A DNA stretch of 64,000 nt, from positions 186,001 through 250,000 of the forward strand of contig NZ_JADILU010000001.1 of NCBI RefSeq assembly GCF_015319355.1. Reading direction: 5' to 3'. The notes under the pieces were generated by a model, which was not told the origin of the DNA, did no database searches, and saw only the letters and a list, made by a program, of their open reading frames with translations. Shown here piece after piece: positions 25,062 through 32,639 of this stretch (the first letter of the stretch is position 1; every line of letters starts with the position of its first letter). Both the position numbers and the translations under genes were made by a program. The stretch is from Psychroserpens luteus. GTDB taxonomy: Bacteria > Bacteroidota > Bacteroidia > Flavobacteriales > Flavobacteriaceae.

Positions 25062-25955
25062 ATGGATTTTTCAGACTCAAAAAATATCGCTAGAGGTTCA
25101 TTTAACGAAACAAAATTAGATGACGGTTTTTTTGTGCTTACCTATCAAAATGAAACAAACGATTTACAAATAGTTGAACGTGAGATTGATAGTAGTTTTA
25201 TTCAGTTTCACTACTGTATTAAAGGGTCAAGTGAGTTTATTTTTAATAATGGTAATTATAGATTGAAGATTGAGGAAGAGAATTCATTGTTGTTGTATAA
25301 TCCGCAACGTGATTTGCCGATTCATTTGGAAGTCCACTCTAAATCTTGGTTGGTATCTGTTTTGGTTTCGATTAAAAAATTTCACGGTTTGTTTTCTCAA
25401 GAAGCAGATTATATCACGTTTTTGAGCGAAGATAATAAAGACAAGAAATACTATAAAGATGGTAAGATTTCTCCATCTATGGCAATTGCGCTCAACCAAA
25501 TTATCAATTACAACCTTAATTCATCTATTAAAACACTCTATTTTAAAGGTAAAGCTTTAGAATTGTTGAGTTTGTATTTTAATAGGAGTGAGGATGCAGA
25601 TATTGAGCAATGTCCGTTTTTAGTAGATGAAACCAACGTCATTAAAATTAGAAAAGCCAAAGATATTATGATTGCTCGCATGGCAGAGCCACCAACATTA
25701 CAGGAATTGAGCGAAGAAATAGGCTTAAGTCTTAAAAAGCTAAAAGAAGGCTTTAAGCAAATTTATGGAGATTCTGTGTTTAGTTTCTTATTTGATTATA
25801 AAATGGAAGTTGCTCGTAAACTTCTAGAAGCTGGAAACCATAATGTCAACGAAGTTGGTCTTAAAGTGGGTTACAGTACGTCGAGTCATTTCATTTCAGC
25901 ATTTAAAAAGAAATATGGCACGACACCTAAGAAATATTTGATGGCTTTGGGTTAG
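25062..25955 (+). CDS. AraC family transcriptional regulator next to hemA
   Basis: A 297-residue regulator. The N-terminal ~170 residues form a cupin-like sensing domain without a recognised ligand. The C-terminal ~100 residues are the double helix-turn-helix of AraC/XylS proteins (PPTLQELSEEIGLSLKKLKEGF; VNEVGLKVGYSTSSHFISAFKKKYGTTPKKY). It is divergent from hemA, with 196 bases between the preferred starts, so control of the haem operon, and possibly of itself, is a natural guess. A palindrome resembling the putative metal box lies in its leader. It is followed by a bidirectional terminator. Confidence 0.92.
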   Translation: MDFSDSKNIARGSFNETKLDDGFFVLTYQNETNDLQIVEREIDSSFIQFHYCIKGSSEFIFNNGNYRLKIEEENSLLLYNPQRDLPIHLEVHSKSWLVSVLVSIKKFHGLFSQEADYITFLSEDNKDKKYYKDGKISPSMAIALNQIINYNLNSSIKTLYFKGKALELLSLYFNRSEDADIEQCPFLVDETNVIKIRKAKDIMIARMAEPPTLQELSEEIGLSLKKLKEGFKQIYGDSVFSFLFDYKMEVARKLLEAGNHNVNEVGLKVGYSTSSHFISAFKKKYGTTPKKYLMALG

Positions 25956-25962
25956 AAAATAA

Positions 25963-25992
25963 AAAGGCTTCAATTTTTATGTTGAAGCCTTT
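25963..25992. terminator. Bidirectional intrinsic terminator
   Basis: A hairpin with 11-bp arms (AAAGGCTTCAA/TTGAAGCCTTT) and an 8-base loop between the convergent AraC gene and the small lipoprotein gene, with A and T tracts on either side. Confidence 0.88.
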
Positions 25993-26003
25993 ATTAATTT
26001 AAT

Positions 26004-26609
26004 TTATTGCTTTATAAATGTATAATCACCAAATGGGATTCTGTTTGCTAATGGAGAATCCGTACTTGGTGGTACAAAACTATTATAAGAGTAGAATACA
26101 ACTTTCATCTTTTCGATCCCATTCTCTATTTTATGTCTTAACACCATAGAAGAATGTATATACTCATAAAGTGGATCTGTAAAATATACAAAAACTTGTC
26201 TTTGGTTAATTGTGCAATCTTCACATTTAGGATATTGACCTTTGTGTAATATCGTATTACCAGCTATATAATGATCTAAGCCTGCTAACGAATTATCATT
26301 TAGCCTAGTTAAATAGTCTTGTATAATGTTATTGCCAACAGTGAATTTATATTCTCCAATTAGATAGTCTTCATATTGATTATAGTCACTGTCATAAACG
26401 TCTACTTTTTTTTGTAGAACTATGGTAATAATTGAATCATTACTTTGCCATTTCCAAGTACCTTCAAAATTATCGAGATCATTATCTAAATCCTTGAAAT
26501 GCGTGCCTTCTGGTAAATCTGGATTCATTTGATATAAGGGAGCATTTTGTGCTTTGCATGAGCTGAATATTATTGTGAGTAGCAGTATTAGTTTATATGT
26601 GTTTTTCAT
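26004..26609 (-). CDS. Small secreted lipoprotein, DUF6705-like
   Basis: A 201-residue exported protein. The ATG at 26609 gives a lipoprotein-like signal peptide (MKNTYKLILLLTIIFSSCKA, lipobox cysteine in FSSC); an earlier in-frame start would only add a hydrophobic stretch. The mature part begins with LPEGTHFKDLDNDLDNFEGTW, a lipocalin-like opening also found in the protein at 30487-31065 (SGTYFKDINNTFTPFLGTW), so the two are paralogues. From memory this resembles the flavobacterial DUF6705 family; function is unknown. It lies alone, convergent with the AraC gene. Confidence 0.7.
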   Translation of the reverse strand: MKNTYKLILLLTIIFSSCKAQNAPLYQMNPDLPEGTHFKDLDNDLDNFEGTWKWQSNDSIITIVLQKKVDVYDSDYNQYEDYLIGEYKFTVGNNIIQDYLTRLNDNSLAGLDHYIAGNTILHKGQYPKCEDCTINQRQVFVYFTDPLYEYIHSSMVLRHKIENGIEKMKVVFYSYNSFVPPSTDSPLANRIPFGDYTFIKQ

Positions 26610-26740
26610 GTTTAGTTTTAACACGTTAAAATTAAAAAAAAAGACTACAACATAAAATAGAGATAATGCGTAAAATGGATATTCTGTCAAGTGAGACCCA
26701 ATTTTGACTTAGGGAAAGTATTCTTTAAAAAATACTATCG

Positions 26741-26748
26741 TATTTTTG
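26741..26748 (+). promoter_or_regulatory. -7 promoter box
   Basis: TATTTTTG, matching the Bacteroidetes -7 consensus TAnnTTTG, 17 bases before the ATG at 26766. No clear -33 TTTG at the standard spacing. Confidence 0.5.
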
Positions 26749-26765
26749 TAAAAACAAATTTTACT

Positions 26766-27362
26766 ATGAAAAGCCTCATAATATTAATATTTACTTTATT
26801 AATTTCAATTTCAAGCTTTGCGCAATCTCATAGAGAAGAGGTGTCTAAAAATGCTCAGACTTACTATGATTACATGACAGCTCAAAATTTTGATGGCGTT
26901 TTAGATTATATGTACCCTAAAGTTTTTGAAATGGCATCAAGAGATCAAATGAAAGCTGGTATGGAGCAAATGTTTAGCTCTCCAGATATGAAAATTGAAT
27001 TCTTATCTAATGATGTGACTAAAGTTACAGATAAAAAAGAGGTAGAAGGAGTTACTTATGCTGCGGTTTTTTATAACAGTAAAATGAAAATGACGTTCTT
27101 ATCTGAAAAAGATAAATCTGCCGAAGATCAAAAAGCTTTCTTAGAGTTTATGAAAGTGACCATGGATACTCAATTTGGAGAAGGTAACGTGGCTTCAGAT
27201 CCTAAAACTATGTCTTTAGTGATTAATATGGATGCTACAATGTTTGCAATCAAAGACCCACAATATGATGGTTGGAAATTTATTGGAAATGATGATGCCA
27301 TGAAGCAATTAGTAGATTCTATTATTCCAAAGAGTGTGAGAACTGAGTTGTTAAAAGAGTAG
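26766..27362 (+). CDS. Small secreted protein, possibly NTF2/DUF3887-like
   Basis: A 198-residue exported protein. The ATG at 26766 gives a clear signal peptide (MKSLIILIFTLLISISSFAQ) with a signal peptidase I site after FAQ; the frame is open further upstream, but those residues follow no promoter and spoil the signal. The mature part (YYDYMTAQNFDGVLDYMYPKVFEM...) has the alpha-helical start and beta-sheet pattern of NTF2-like secreted proteins such as DUF3887. No catalytic motif is visible. It lies upstream of another small secreted protein and hemH, all rightward. Confidence 0.7.
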   Translation: MKSLIILIFTLLISISSFAQSHREEVSKNAQTYYDYMTAQNFDGVLDYMYPKVFEMASRDQMKAGMEQMFSSPDMKIEFLSNDVTKVTDKKEVEGVTYAAVFYNSKMKMTFLSEKDKSAEDQKAFLEFMKVTMDTQFGEGNVASDPKTMSLVINMDATMFAIKDPQYDGWKFIGNDDAMKQLVDSIIPKSVRTELLKE

Positions 27363-27388
27363 TATCTCTAATTTTAATGTAAAAATTC

Positions 27389-27964
27389 ATGAAAAAGTAT
27401 ATCATACTATATCTTATTTTAGGACTGTCTATAACTGTTAGTTCTCAAAATGATGCAACTAAAGAAAGTGTAGAAAAATCTGTCTTTGGCGTTCAAACTG
27501 GATTTTTAGGTGTTTGGGTTCATAATGAATCTAGGTTATCAAATTCTATTGCATTAAGAAGTGAAATTGGTCTTGATACTGGTATTACGGGAGGTGACGT
27601 TTATGGAAATACATCAGCATTTTTTGTTTCAGTAATTACATTAGAACCTCGTTGGTATTACAATCTAGAAAAGCGCAAAGCAAAATCTAGACGTACTGAT
27701 GGAAACAGTGGTAATTTTATCTCTATTAAAACAAGTTATCATCCAGATTGGTTTACTATAAATAAACCCAATAACGTTATATTTTTAAGTGATATCTCAA
27801 TTATCCCAACTTGGGGAATTAGACGTAATATTGGTAAACATTTTAATTATGAAACTGGTATTGGTGTTGGGTATGTTCATGTATTTGAAAAAGATAATGT
27901 CATACTTTTAGATGATCCAGATGTAGCAGTGAATTTACACCTTAGAATTGGATATAGGTTTTAA
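27389..27964 (+). CDS. Small outer-membrane beta-barrel-like protein, unknown function
   Basis: A 191-residue exported protein with a signal peptide (MKKYIILYLILGLSITVSSQ). The rest alternates hydrophobic and polar residues with many aromatic and glycine turns and ends in a C-terminal strand with a final aromatic (LHLRIGYRF), as outer-membrane barrels do. No family was recognised. It lies 26 bases after the preceding gene and 28 bases before hemH, so co-transcription with hemH is likely. Confidence 0.65.
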   Translation: MKKYIILYLILGLSITVSSQNDATKESVEKSVFGVQTGFLGVWVHNESRLSNSIALRSEIGLDTGITGGDVYGNTSAFFVSVITLEPRWYYNLEKRKAKSRRTDGNSGNFISIKTSYHPDWFTINKPNNVIFLSDISIIPTWGIRRNIGKHFNYETGIGVGYVHVFEKDNVILLDDPDVAVNLHLRIGYRF

Positions 27965-27992
27965 ATTTTTAACTGCGGAAAAAGATAAATAA

Positions 27993-29039
27993 ATGAAAAA
28001 AGGAGTTTTACTTGTAAACTTAGGCTCACCAGATAGCCCAAACCCTAAAGACGTTAAAAAGTATTTAGGAGAATTTTTAATGGATGAACGTGTGATTGAT
28101 GTTCCGCTTTGGGCAAGAACATTACTCGTAAAAGGAATTATTTTAAACACAAGACCAAAAGCATCGGCTGCTGCTTATAAAAAAATATGGTGGGACGAAG
28201 GGTCGCCTTTAATTGTGCTTTCTGAACGTTTACAAAACGGAATTCAAAAAGAAATTAATGTACCAGTGGCTTTAGCAATGCGCTACGGAAGTATGACCAT
28301 TAAAAAAGGACTTCAAGAATTGGTAGATAAAGGCGTTGATGAGGTGTTTCTTATTCCGTTGTATCCACAGTTTGCTATGGCAACGACCGAGACTATTCTT
28401 GTTTTAGCAGAAGAGATTAGAAAAGCCAATTTTCCGCAGATAAAAATAACCGATTTAAAACCTTTTTATAACAATCCACAGTATATCGAAGTGCTTTCAA
28501 ATTCGGTTGCAAGGCATCTCAAAGGTAAAGATTATGAGCATTTATTATTCTCATATCATGGTGTTCCAGAACGTCACATTAGAAAAAGTGATATTACAAA
28601 ATCGCATTGTAAACCTAGTGATAAGGAGAATTGTGTGTGTTGTAAAACACCATCACCAGCTCACGAATTTTGTTATAAACATCAATGTAAAGAAGTTACA
28701 AGATTAGTAGGTGAAAAGCTCAAATTAGAGCCAGGTACTTTTTCAACATCTTTCCAGTCTAGATTAGGGTTTGATCCATGGTTGCAACCTTATACAGATC
28801 GTACAATTGAGCGTTTGGGTAAAGAAGGCATCAAAAAAATGGCCATCGTTACACCTGCTTTTGTGAGTGATTGCTTAGAAACTCTTGAAGAAATTGCTAT
28901 GGAAGGTGAGGAAATTTTTCATGAAATGGGTGGAAAAGACTTTACAACAGTACCTTGTTTAAATGACGACAAAGAATTTGTAGATTTATTATCCAACTGG
29001 ATTAATGATTGGGCAACTTCTGAAAACGTTACCGCATAA
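27993..29039 (+). CDS. hemH: Ferrochelatase
   Basis: A 348-residue enzyme that inserts ferrous iron into protoporphyrin IX, the last step of protohaem synthesis. It starts MKKGVLLVNLGSPDSPNPKDVKKYLGEF (family N-terminus), and the active-site block is LFSYHGVPERHIRKSD with the catalytic histidine. A cluster of cysteines follows (HCKPSDKENCVCCKT...FCYKHQC), seen in many Bacteroidetes ferrochelatases and possibly a metal or Fe-S site. The distal block FQSRLGFDPWLQPYTD is intact. Its stop codon overlaps the MATE exporter start by one base (TAATG). Confidence 0.96.
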   Translation: MKKGVLLVNLGSPDSPNPKDVKKYLGEFLMDERVIDVPLWARTLLVKGIILNTRPKASAAAYKKIWWDEGSPLIVLSERLQNGIQKEINVPVALAMRYGSMTIKKGLQELVDKGVDEVFLIPLYPQFAMATTETILVLAEEIRKANFPQIKITDLKPFYNNPQYIEVLSNSVARHLKGKDYEHLLFSYHGVPERHIRKSDITKSHCKPSDKENCVCCKTPSPAHEFCYKHQCKEVTRLVGEKLKLEPGTFSTSFQSRLGFDPWLQPYTDRTIERLGKEGIKKMAIVTPAFVSDCLETLEEIAMEGEEIFHEMGGKDFTTVPCLNDDKEFVDLLSNWINDWATSENVTA

Positions 29040-30391
29040 TGGCAAAAACATCATCTAAAGATTTAGGAACGCAACCCATTGGGAAACTGCTCATAAAGCA
29101 AGCTGTTCCTGCATCTATAGGGATTTTAGTGATGTCACTCAATATTCTGGTCGATACTATTTTCGTCGGAAATTGGATTGGTTCAACCGCAATAGCAGCC
29201 ATAAACGTTGTACTTCCCGTTTCATTTTTTATTGCTGCTTTAGGAATGGCTATTGGTATTGGAGGCTCATCTATGATTTCTCGTGCCTTAGGTGCAGATA
29301 ATCCTACAAAGGCTTTTAAAACTTTTGGCAATCAAATTACCTTAACCTTTTTGTTTACTGTATCATTTGCCATTTTTGGGCTCTATTTCGTGGATACACT
29401 CATTCCAGCTTTTGGAGGTAAAGGCAATATTTTTGATCCTGCTAAAGTCTATTATGAAATCATCTTGTATGGTGTTCCTATTCTAGGATTCGTAATGATG
29501 GGAAATACTGTGATTAGAGCAGAAGGGAATCCTAAATTCGCAATGTATGCCATGTTGATTCCGTCTATTGGTAACTTAGTATTTGATTATATTTTTATCA
29601 ATATCATGGATTTTGGAATGGCAGGAGCAGCTTGGGCATCTACAGGTTCTTATGTCGTTTCATTTTTATTTATTTTGTGGTATTTCTTATCTAAAAATTC
29701 CGAATTAAAAATCAATCTCTCCCATTTTAAATTAAAGAAAACAATTGTTTCAGAAATTGGTTCACTTGGCTTTGTAACCTTAGCAAGGCAAGCAGTTGTG
29801 AGCGTTACATTTTTGCTCGTCAACAATGCGCTCTTTGATATTGGTGGAGAAACTTCAGTAACCGCTTATGCGATTGTTGGGAGATTGAGCATGTTTGCGT
29901 TGTTTCCTATTTTTGGGATTACTCAAGGCTTTATTCCCATTGCAGGCTATAATTTTGGAGCGCATCATTATGATCGCGTAAAAGAAGTTATTTATACAGC
30001 AATTAAATATGCAACTATTCTAGCAGCTATTGTGTTTATCTGTTTAATGGTGTTTCCAGAAGTTGTGACCAAATGGTTTACTACAGATGCAGATGTGATT
30101 CGTGTCACGCCAACCAATATGCGTTGGACCTTTGCTGCGGTTCCTATTCTGGCATTGCAACTTATTGGAGCAGCATATTTTCAAGCAGTCGGGAAAGCAT
30201 TGCCAGCTTTGATATTAACATTGACAAGGCAAGCTATTTTCTTTATTCCGTTAATGTATATTATGCCTCTTTATTTTGGAGAACTGGGCATTTGGATGTC
30301 ATTTCCAATATCAGATGTATTATCTACTATTGTGACTTGGTTCTTCTTGCGACGTGAGATTCGGTTAAAATTAGATAAGGCGACTACATAA
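29039..30391 (+). CDS. MATE family efflux transporter
   Basis: A 450-residue inner-membrane protein with about twelve hydrophobic helices in two homologous halves, of the DinF/NorM (MATE) fold: PIGKLLIKQAVPASIGILVM at the start, GIGGSSMISRALGADNPTKA (first-half signature), and GFIPIAGYNFGAHHYDRVKE (second-half signature). It should export cationic compounds using an H+ or Na+ gradient. It is translationally coupled to hemH by a one-base overlap; export of a tetrapyrrole is an attractive but untested idea. Confidence 0.93.
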   Translation: MAKTSSKDLGTQPIGKLLIKQAVPASIGILVMSLNILVDTIFVGNWIGSTAIAAINVVLPVSFFIAALGMAIGIGGSSMISRALGADNPTKAFKTFGNQITLTFLFTVSFAIFGLYFVDTLIPAFGGKGNIFDPAKVYYEIILYGVPILGFVMMGNTVIRAEGNPKFAMYAMLIPSIGNLVFDYIFINIMDFGMAGAAWASTGSYVVSFLFILWYFLSKNSELKINLSHFKLKKTIVSEIGSLGFVTLARQAVVSVTFLLVNNALFDIGGETSVTAYAIVGRLSMFALFPIFGITQGFIPIAGYNFGAHHYDRVKEVIYTAIKYATILAAIVFICLMVFPEVVTKWFTTDADVIRVTPTNMRWTFAAVPILALQLIGAAYFQAVGKALPALILTLTRQAIFFIPLMYIMPLYFGELGIWMSFPISDVLSTIVTWFFLRREIRLKLDKATT

Positions 30392-30430
30392 TATTATTTT
30401 ATGTAAATTAATCATATATGCTTTCCTAAT

Positions 30431-30479
30431 TAAAAAAGCAGTCATAAACAACTTATATATTTACAACTGCTATTTTTTA
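30431..30479. terminator. Probable bidirectional terminator
   Basis: An inverted repeat TAAAAAAGCAGT...ACTGC-TA-TTTTTTA with a 23-base loop, between the convergent MATE and secreted-protein genes. The long loop makes it weaker than the others. Confidence 0.5.
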
Positions 30480-30486
30480 TTATAAA

Positions 30487-31065
30487 TTACAATTTTGTAA
30501 CTACAAAACTTGTAGGAATTGAGAAATTGAAATTATGTTCAGGAGTGCCTTCTAAATGACCATAGGTTCCTTCTATATTTGCCAAACTAGCTTGCATCTG
30601 ATTTGTACTTCCGGGTAAAAATTCAAAAGTAATTAAACCAAACCCTTTATCCAGTATAACATCGTAAAATGTCAATGTAACCTTGTTGGGAGAATCTTTA
30701 GCACAAGGTGAATACATAACACTGGCATCTGGACTCTCATCTAAAAGAGATGGTGTAATTTCGTTAACGATATTGGTCAAACCACCATCTTGAGAATAGT
30801 TATAGTTACCTACTAAAAAATCTTCGTATGTTTGATTTTCGCTGACATAATAATGAGTTACTTTTTCAATTTTAAATGTAATTACTTCGTTACCATTGGT
30901 ATATTGCCAAGTTCCTAAAAAAGGCGTAAACGTGTTGTTTATATCTTTAAAATAAGTGCCACTTGGAGCTTCATCTGGATTGCTTTCATAATTACATAGT
31001 TCAACTACTTGGCTATTAGCCTGTATTGATATTAGAGTTATAAAAATTATTAGTATTGATTTCAT
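30487..31065 (-). CDS. Small secreted protein, DUF6705-like
   Basis: A 192-residue exported protein. The ATG at 31065 gives a signal peptide (MKSILIIFITLISIQANSQ); upstream residues in frame are hydrophilic and belong to the end of the preceding broken gene. The opening SGTYFKDINNTFTPFLGTWQ and the EDFLVGNYNYSQDG segment match the lipoprotein at 26004-26609 (EDYLIGEYKF), so it is a second member of the same family. Function is unknown. It follows the broken lipoprotein gene by ten bases. Confidence 0.7.
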   Translation of the reverse strand: MKSILIIFITLISIQANSQVVELCNYESNPDEAPSGTYFKDINNTFTPFLGTWQYTNGNEVITFKIEKVTHYYVSENQTYEDFLVGNYNYSQDGGLTNIVNEITPSLLDESPDASVMYSPCAKDSPNKVTLTFYDVILDKGFGLITFEFLPGSTNQMQASLANIEGTYGHLEGTPEHNFNFSIPTSFVVTKL

Positions 31066-31075
31066 ATTTTGTTTT

Positions 31076-32371
31076 TTAATTTTCGTTGCAGTTTGATTCA
31101 ATAGTATCGCCAGAAGCATATTCTAGTTTTAGATAATTAGTAAAAGTATTATCTTTAGGTTTAAACATAGCTAAGCCAGCATTTTTTTTATGGAGCATTT
31201 TTACAATACCATCCTCATTATCTTGTACGTACCATTATTTGTAACATTGTAATATACATGTCTTGTAAATCTTTTACTGAGATTGTTGATAGTAGACCAT
31301 TATAATGACTACGAATAAAACCTTGAGTACTTGCAAAGTAGTTATAAGTGACTTTTGGTTGACTAGGTGTGCCATTTTTAGGAGCATAAAGATATTTGTC
31401 TGTTAAAGGTGCAAGTCCAGTTTTGTTATATAATGTAAATGTATTTTCAACATTCTCATCATCAGCAGCAGTCTTGAGTTCTACCATTTTAGCTCTAAAT
31501 CCTGTATCTGCTTTTAGTTTATTCATTTTTTCGCAAGGGGTTTTAGGTGTTAAAATAAAAGGAGAGGAAGTAGTTGTAGAGCCTCCAGTATTGGTGTCAT
31601 CAGTATCTGTATCACCATTACCACCACCTCCAGAAGTCCAAACTGTTCCATCCCATTGGGTAACATCGTTTTCTCCTGTAGTACCAGATGATGTTGAGCC
31701 ATTACCACTGGTTGAGCCTGTAGTAGTACCACTGCCAGATTCTTCTGCTTCCGCAAATTCAACTTGATTATCATCGGTACAAACCTGATCATACGAATAT
31801 GCTCCACAAGTAGGGTCTTCCTCGCATTCGCAATAATTCCAACTCGTACATGAATACCAACCTATACAAACTCTACTTGTCATATTATCAAATATAGTAT
31901 CACTATCAAAATCGATTTCTTGGCGACCTATACCTATATTGTTAAAGTCTGGAAAATGATAGGCTACAATAGCAGTATTATATGTACCGTCATCTTGTAG
32001 TGTTAATACCAAGTTTTCTGTTAATTCATTTGGGTTTTCTCTTCTTATTGAAAACGTATAAGAGTGATGCGACCCATCAACTGCTTCAACATATTTAGTA
32101 AAATCAGTATCTAATACAAAACCATATTGATCACTTGATACATATCTGCTATTGTATCTGTTTTCTACAGATTTTATTTTAGAGAGTTGTGACGACAGTT
32201 TACTGTTTTTACTAAAGGTTTGTTTAGTTTGATATTCATAGGTAAATTCGACGTTAGATTTTGTGCTATTTTCTAAAATTACTTCATCTACTTTTTGACA
32301 AGTTTGTAAAGTAATTGAAATCCAACAAGCAAAATACCAAGTTTGAGATAGTTTTTAATGTTTTGTTTCAT
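31076..32371 (-). pseudogene. Frameshifted lipoprotein gene (flavobacterial secreted protein of unknown function)
   Basis: Three frames join to one protein of about 430 residues. The ATG at 32371 starts a lipoprotein signal (MKQNIKNYLKLGILLVG). At about 32320 the frame shifts to ISITLQTCQKVDEVILENS, which runs open through VLTLQDDGTYNTAIVAY, a cysteine-rich patch (VCIGWYSCTSWNYCECEE), a Gly/Ser/Thr linker and FIRSHYNGLLSTISVKDLQD, to a TAA at 31218. Near 31230 the frame shifts back, continuing YVQDNEDGIVKMLHKKNAG to a TAA at 31076. The two shifts have opposite sign. The SHYNGLLSxxSxxDL part is known from large flavobacterial secreted proteins of unknown function. No homopolymer explains the shifts. 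Confidence 0.75.
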
Positions 32372-32427
32372 AAATAATTTGGTTTAAAGGTTAGCTAGCA
32401 ATCTAGAGTTTTAATTAACACGAATTA

Positions 32428-32445
32428 ATACGTAGTTCTACGTAT
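32428..32445. promoter_or_regulatory. Palindrome ATACGTAG-TT-CTACGTAT (candidate operator)
   Basis: A perfect inverted repeat with 8-bp arms and a two-base centre, in the divergent spacer between the broken lipoprotein gene (start 32371) and the BNR-repeat gene (start 32640). It is GC-richer than its surroundings. A further TACGTATA lies at 32603-32610. It looks like a binding site for a dimeric regulator; which one is unknown. Confidence 0.45.
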
Positions 32446-32639
32446 ATTTTCGGGTTTTTTATCCGCTCAGCCCAGTAAAACTGTTTCAAAGATATTTTAA
32501 GGCGTCGTATTTTAAAATTAATAATGAGTAAACTGTTCTTTTCATCATGTAAAACCTAATTTTGATTGAGTAAGGTGATAATCTCAATTTCTATTGTATT
32601 TTTACGTATAGCTTTTTTATAATAAAAACCAACAACACA

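Noticed and set aside
31396-31767. Open frame on the plus strand across the Gly/Ser/Thr-rich linker
   Set aside because: Low-complexity antisense of the broken lipoprotein gene; its composition is an artefact of the linker.
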